This document shows, piece after piece, positions 5,428 through 7,271 of a stretch of DNA of 7,271 bases. Position 1 is the first letter of the stretch, and each line of letters starts with the position of its first letter. The notes under the pieces are model-generated. The model was given only the letters and a program-made list of their open reading frames with translations. It did no database searches and had not been told where the DNA came from. This stretch comes from Gemmatimonadales bacterium (GTDB taxonomy: Bacteria; Gemmatimonadota; Gemmatimonadetes; Gemmatimonadales; GWC2-71-9), in NCBI GenBank assembly GCA_025929805.1, contig JAICPP010000170.1:1-7271 (forward strand), given 5' to 3'. Both the position numbers and the translations under genes were made by a program.

Positions 5428-5984
5428 GGTCGATTGCCGATTGCTGCCGCGCCCTCACGCACTCCCTTGCGATACGGCTGCAGATACTCATCCAGCTCCA
5501 CGTCGAGCGCGTTGTTGACGACGTTGGTGGCGACCATCATGGCGCCGAATCCGGTGAGTGCCACGATCTGCGCCGGACTGAAGTAGGCCGCCAGCCGCTG
5601 ATAGACGGCGTCCGGCACCTTGAAGGGAGAAACCGCGAGCGCTCGTCCGAACTCCAGGACCGAGGTCTCCCGCTCATCCAGCTTGAGGCGCTCGGGGTTT
5701 TCTCCAGTTTGGATGAGCATTCGGCGAAAGAAGGTGGAGCAGATCAGACAATCGGTTTCCGCCGAGATGGCGTGGGCAAACAGCGTGGTGAGTCGCTCGC
5801 CCAGGAACGGCTGCACGGCATCCCGAAGCGGGTACCACTCCATCAGCGCCTTGAACGCCGGCAAGGAGTGGAGCAGTGTCCGCTTCATGTTGGTCATCCG
5901 AGCGTGGTTCCGGACGTGGGCCTCCGCTGCGGCCCGAGCTTCAGGCGCGGCAGCTTCAATTTCAAGCGGGGGAATACGGGGCAT
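5424..5984 (-). CDS. Carboxymuconolactone decarboxylase / AhpD-like protein
   Basis: This 186-residue, mostly helical protein has the CMD-fold signature. AHAISAETDCLIC at 70-82 gives Glu76 and a CxxC pair (Cys79, Cys82), followed by a helix FFRRML. Later segments such as LDERETSVLEFGRALA and FSPAQIVALTGFGAMMVATN match the second half of larger CMD-like proteins. In AhpD the CxxC reduces a peroxidase and a His lies four residues after the second Cys; here that place is Phe86, so the AhpD proton relay is not intact. A redox or decarboxylase-like role next to the SDR is likely, but the reaction is unknown. I chose the ATG at 5984: the open frame reaches a TTG at 6023, but that would put the leader hairpin inside the coding region, and GGAG lies 9 bases before 5984. 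The gene overlaps the SDR start by 4 bases. Confidence 0.85.
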   Translation of the reverse strand: MPRIPPLEIEAAAPEARAAAEAHVRNHARMTNMKRTLLHSLPAFKALMEWYPLRDAVQPFLGERLTTLFAHAISAETDCLICSTFFRRMLIQTGENPERLKLDERETSVLEFGRALAVSPFKVPDAVYQRLAAYFSPAQIVALTGFGAMMVATNVVNNALDVELDEYLQPYRKGVREGAAAIGNRP

Positions 5985-5991
5985 ACCTGGA

Positions 5992-6021
5992 GACTCCGTG
6001 CGGGGGGCCGGCAACGGAGTC
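5992..6021 (-). promoter_or_regulatory. Leader hairpin covering the likely ribosome binding site of the CMD-SDR operon
   Basis: On the minus strand GACTCCGT (6021-6014) and ACGGAGTC (5999-5992) form a perfect 8-bp inverted repeat around a 14-base C/G-rich loop. The second arm contains GGAG, the best Shine-Dalgarno for the ATG at 5984. It can act as an RNA hairpin that hides the ribosome site, or as a DNA operator directly after the promoter. Confidence 0.5.
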
Positions 6022-6032
6022 AATCTAGAGTG

Positions 6033-6038
6033 ATTATG
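6033..6038 (-). promoter_or_regulatory. Possible -10 element upstream of the CMD-SDR operon
   Basis: CATAAT on the minus strand matches TATAAT at 5 of 6 bases, which stands out in this GC-rich spacer. No good -35 lies 16-18 bases upstream, so an activator or another sigma factor would be needed. The predicted start is near 6026, just before the hairpin. Confidence 0.3.
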
Positions 6039-6068
6039 CGGAGGGGAGAAGAAGCGCTGGTAGGCCGT

Positions 6069-6683
6069 TTACAGGACGCGGCGCGACGCCACATGGCGCT
6101 TCAGGTACCACTTTCCTCGCGGCGTGGAAAGATCGTCATAGACCACTCCACCAGCCCCCGCACTGGAGTGAAGAATACGGTTGTCGCCCATATAGATCGC
6201 TACATGATTGATGGATGCACCGGTACTCGCGAACAGGAGTAGATCACCGGGCTGGAGCGACTTGAGGTTACGGGAGAGTGGCACTCCCGCGGACGCCTGG
6301 AGTCTGGAGGTGCGTGGCAGCTTGATGTCGTGACGGCCATAAACGTATTGAACGAATCCGGAGCAATCGAACCCGGCACGTGGAGTTTCTCCCCCGTACC
6401 GGTAACGGGTGCCGACATACTGCCTGGCGGTGGCAAGCACGCGGGCCGCGCTGGCACTGACCTTGGCCGGTGTTCGCAGTCCCGCAGGTGCGCGTTCGCG
6501 GACGGAGGCTGGTGTAGCGCGTACGCTCACACCGTGTCCTCCCAGGGTGGCAACCACGGCGACTGGACCCAGGGTTGCCCGCACTACGGGGCGGGCGAGT
6601 CGTGGAAGAGTCAGATTGACTTGCGCAGCCATCACGCTCGGGACCCCCGCCAGCAGCGGCAGGGCGCAAGCGACGAGCTTCAT
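6069..6683 (-). CDS. Secreted NlpC/P60 (C40) family cysteine peptidase
   Basis: This 204-residue protein begins with a signal peptide (MKLVACALPLLAG...), with a likely cleavage after VMA at 17-19. Residues 20-75 are a low-complexity Ala/Val/Arg/Pro linker without a recognisable SH3 or LysM domain. The C-terminal NlpC/P60 domain (about 80-200) has RYRYGG at 93-98, the nucleophile Cys107 in FDCSGFV, LPRTS at 122-126, LQPGDLLLF at 143-151, His160 in NHVAIYMGD and a third polar residue His172 in LHSS. Such enzymes act outside the cytoplasm, usually as gamma-D-glutamyl-diamino acid endopeptidases that cut peptidoglycan stem peptides; the exact bond here is inferred. The ATG at 6683 follows the helicase stop by 6 bases, with AGTAGG spanning that stop codon as the ribosome site, so the two genes are probably cotranscribed. 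Confidence 0.93.
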   Translation of the reverse strand: MKLVACALPLLAGVPSVMAAQVNLTLPRLARPVVRATLGPVAVVATLGGHGVSVRATPASVRERAPAGLRTPAKVSASAARVLATARQYVGTRYRYGGETPRAGFDCSGFVQYVYGRHDIKLPRTSRLQASAGVPLSRNLKSLQPGDLLLFASTGASINHVAIYMGDNRILHSSAGAGGVVYDDLSTPRGKWYLKRHVASRRVL

Positions 6684-6689
6684 TGTTAC

Positions 6690-7271
6690 CTACTTGGATG
6701 TGACTTGGGGGGCTAATGCAGAAGGTATGCCAAGCTCCATGCGAGCGAGCCCGGCCTCGGTGAGAAACAGGCTCCCACCGGTAGGGACTCCTCCCCGGCG
6801 CTCGGCGCGAGTCAGCACCAGCCGGTCCTTGGCCCGGGTCATCCCGACGTAGAGCAGCCGCCGAGCTTCCTGAAGCTCCTCCTCGAGATTGTTCTCCAGA
6901 GCCTTCCAGCCGGGCATCTGCTGATTCTCCACGCCCACGATGTACACCCGCGAGAACTCGAGACCCTTGGTGGAATGGAGAGTGAGCAGATTGACCCGGT
7001 TGGGATCGGTTTCCACTCCGGCGCTGGTGGAGAGGGCTGCACGAGAAAGCAGATCGTCGATCTGTTCAGCGACGGATGAGCCAGCACTGGCCTGAACCAA
7101 GATTTGAAGACGCTCGACCGCCACAGGGTAGCGCTGGGAGATCGGGCGCTCCGCACGTAGACGATCCATCACGGCTCGGCCACCCAGCCGCTCGATCACC
7201 TCTTCGATCCCAGGTACCCGGACTCCCTCTTCTACCAAGGCAGCAGAATAGCTTTCCAAACAGTCGGTATA
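6690..7271 (-). CDS. UvrD/PcrA-type superfamily 1 helicase, C-terminal part (runs off right edge)
   Basis: The frame is open to the window edge (first complete codon TAT at 7271), giving 193 residues and a TAG stop at 6692-6690. It is the C-terminal end of RecA-like domain 2 of an SF1A helicase. Motif V is VNLLTLHSTKGLEF at 93-106, where the Ser-Thr-Lys-Gly-Leu-Glu core contacts DNA and couples ATP hydrolysis. Motif VI is RRLLYVGMTRAKDRL at 137-151, with the Arg of MTRAKD as arginine finger. Before these is a helical segment (about 15-75) of the 2B-to-2A return. Only about 39 residues follow motif VI, so the long C-terminal tail of PcrA or UvrD, which binds RNA polymerase, is shortened or absent. 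Walker A and other N-terminal motifs lie outside the window. Probable roles are DNA repair or replication restart; UvrD, PcrA and Rep types cannot be separated from this part. Confidence 0.92.
   Translation of the reverse strand, partial: YTDCLESYSAALVEEGVRVPGIEEVIERLGGRAVMDRLRAERPISQRYPVAVERLQILVQASAGSSVAEQIDDLLSRAALSTSAGVETDPNRVNLLTLHSTKGLEFSRVYIVGVENQQMPGWKALENNLEEELQEARRLLYVGMTRAKDRLVLTRAERRGGVPTGGSLFLTEAGLARMELGIPSALAPQVTSK

Noticed and set aside
1..7271. CRISPR array, tRNA/rRNA gene, insertion sequence or phage remnant
   Set aside because: I saw no spaced direct repeats, cloverleaf sequence, transposase or integrase motif, or terminal inverted repeats with target duplication.

Overview
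The window is GC-rich and densely packed with genes. It looks chromosomal rather than mobile: I see no transposase, integrase, phage gene, tRNA, rRNA or CRISPR array. A lipoprotein-type signal peptide and a secreted NlpC/P60 peptidase suggest a Gram-negative-type bacterium. The mix of a UdgX protein, a bacterial dynamin and a mycofactocin-type SDR would fit Gemmatimonadota, Acidobacteriota or a similar soil lineage. That placement is a guess; nothing here fixes the phylum.

Left part (1-3736): a lipoprotein gene enters from the left edge on the minus strand (1-353, partial). A divergent spacer follows, then three plus-strand genes. The first encodes a UdgX-type uracil-DNA glycosylase (588-1259), recognised by its GEQPGDQED motif, a histidine in the R-loop (RRLHK) and HPSAILR. 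After 53 bp comes a 599-residue dynamin-like GTPase with all the G motifs and a C-terminal hydrophobic hairpin (1313-3112). The third is a small DUF1097-type membrane protein behind its own leader with a possible promoter and a perfect 9-bp stem-loop (3260-3736).

Right part (3751-7271): everything is on the minus strand and is described here in transcription order. A UvrD/PcrA-type helicase C-terminus enters from the right edge (6690-7271). Six bases later comes a secreted NlpC/P60 cysteine peptidase (6069-6683). Next is a likely metabolic operon: an AhpD/carboxymuconolactone decarboxylase-like protein (5424-5984), an SDR of the mycofactocin-associated type whose start overlaps the previous stop in ATGA (4621-5427), and a small ABM-like alpha/beta-barrel protein (4106-4510). 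Last is rpsU for ribosomal protein S21 (3825-4025), which has its own candidate promoter and a leader in which the Shine-Dalgarno can pair. It ends at a strong intrinsic terminator (3751-3785).

The points most worth following up are the tandem UdgX-dynamin pair, the hairpins that cover the ribosome binding sites of rpsU and of the metabolic operon, and the CMD-SDR-ABM gene set. I found no clear novel defence or mobile system; the UdgX-dynamin pair is the only candidate for an undescribed partnership and that link is inferred from adjacency alone.
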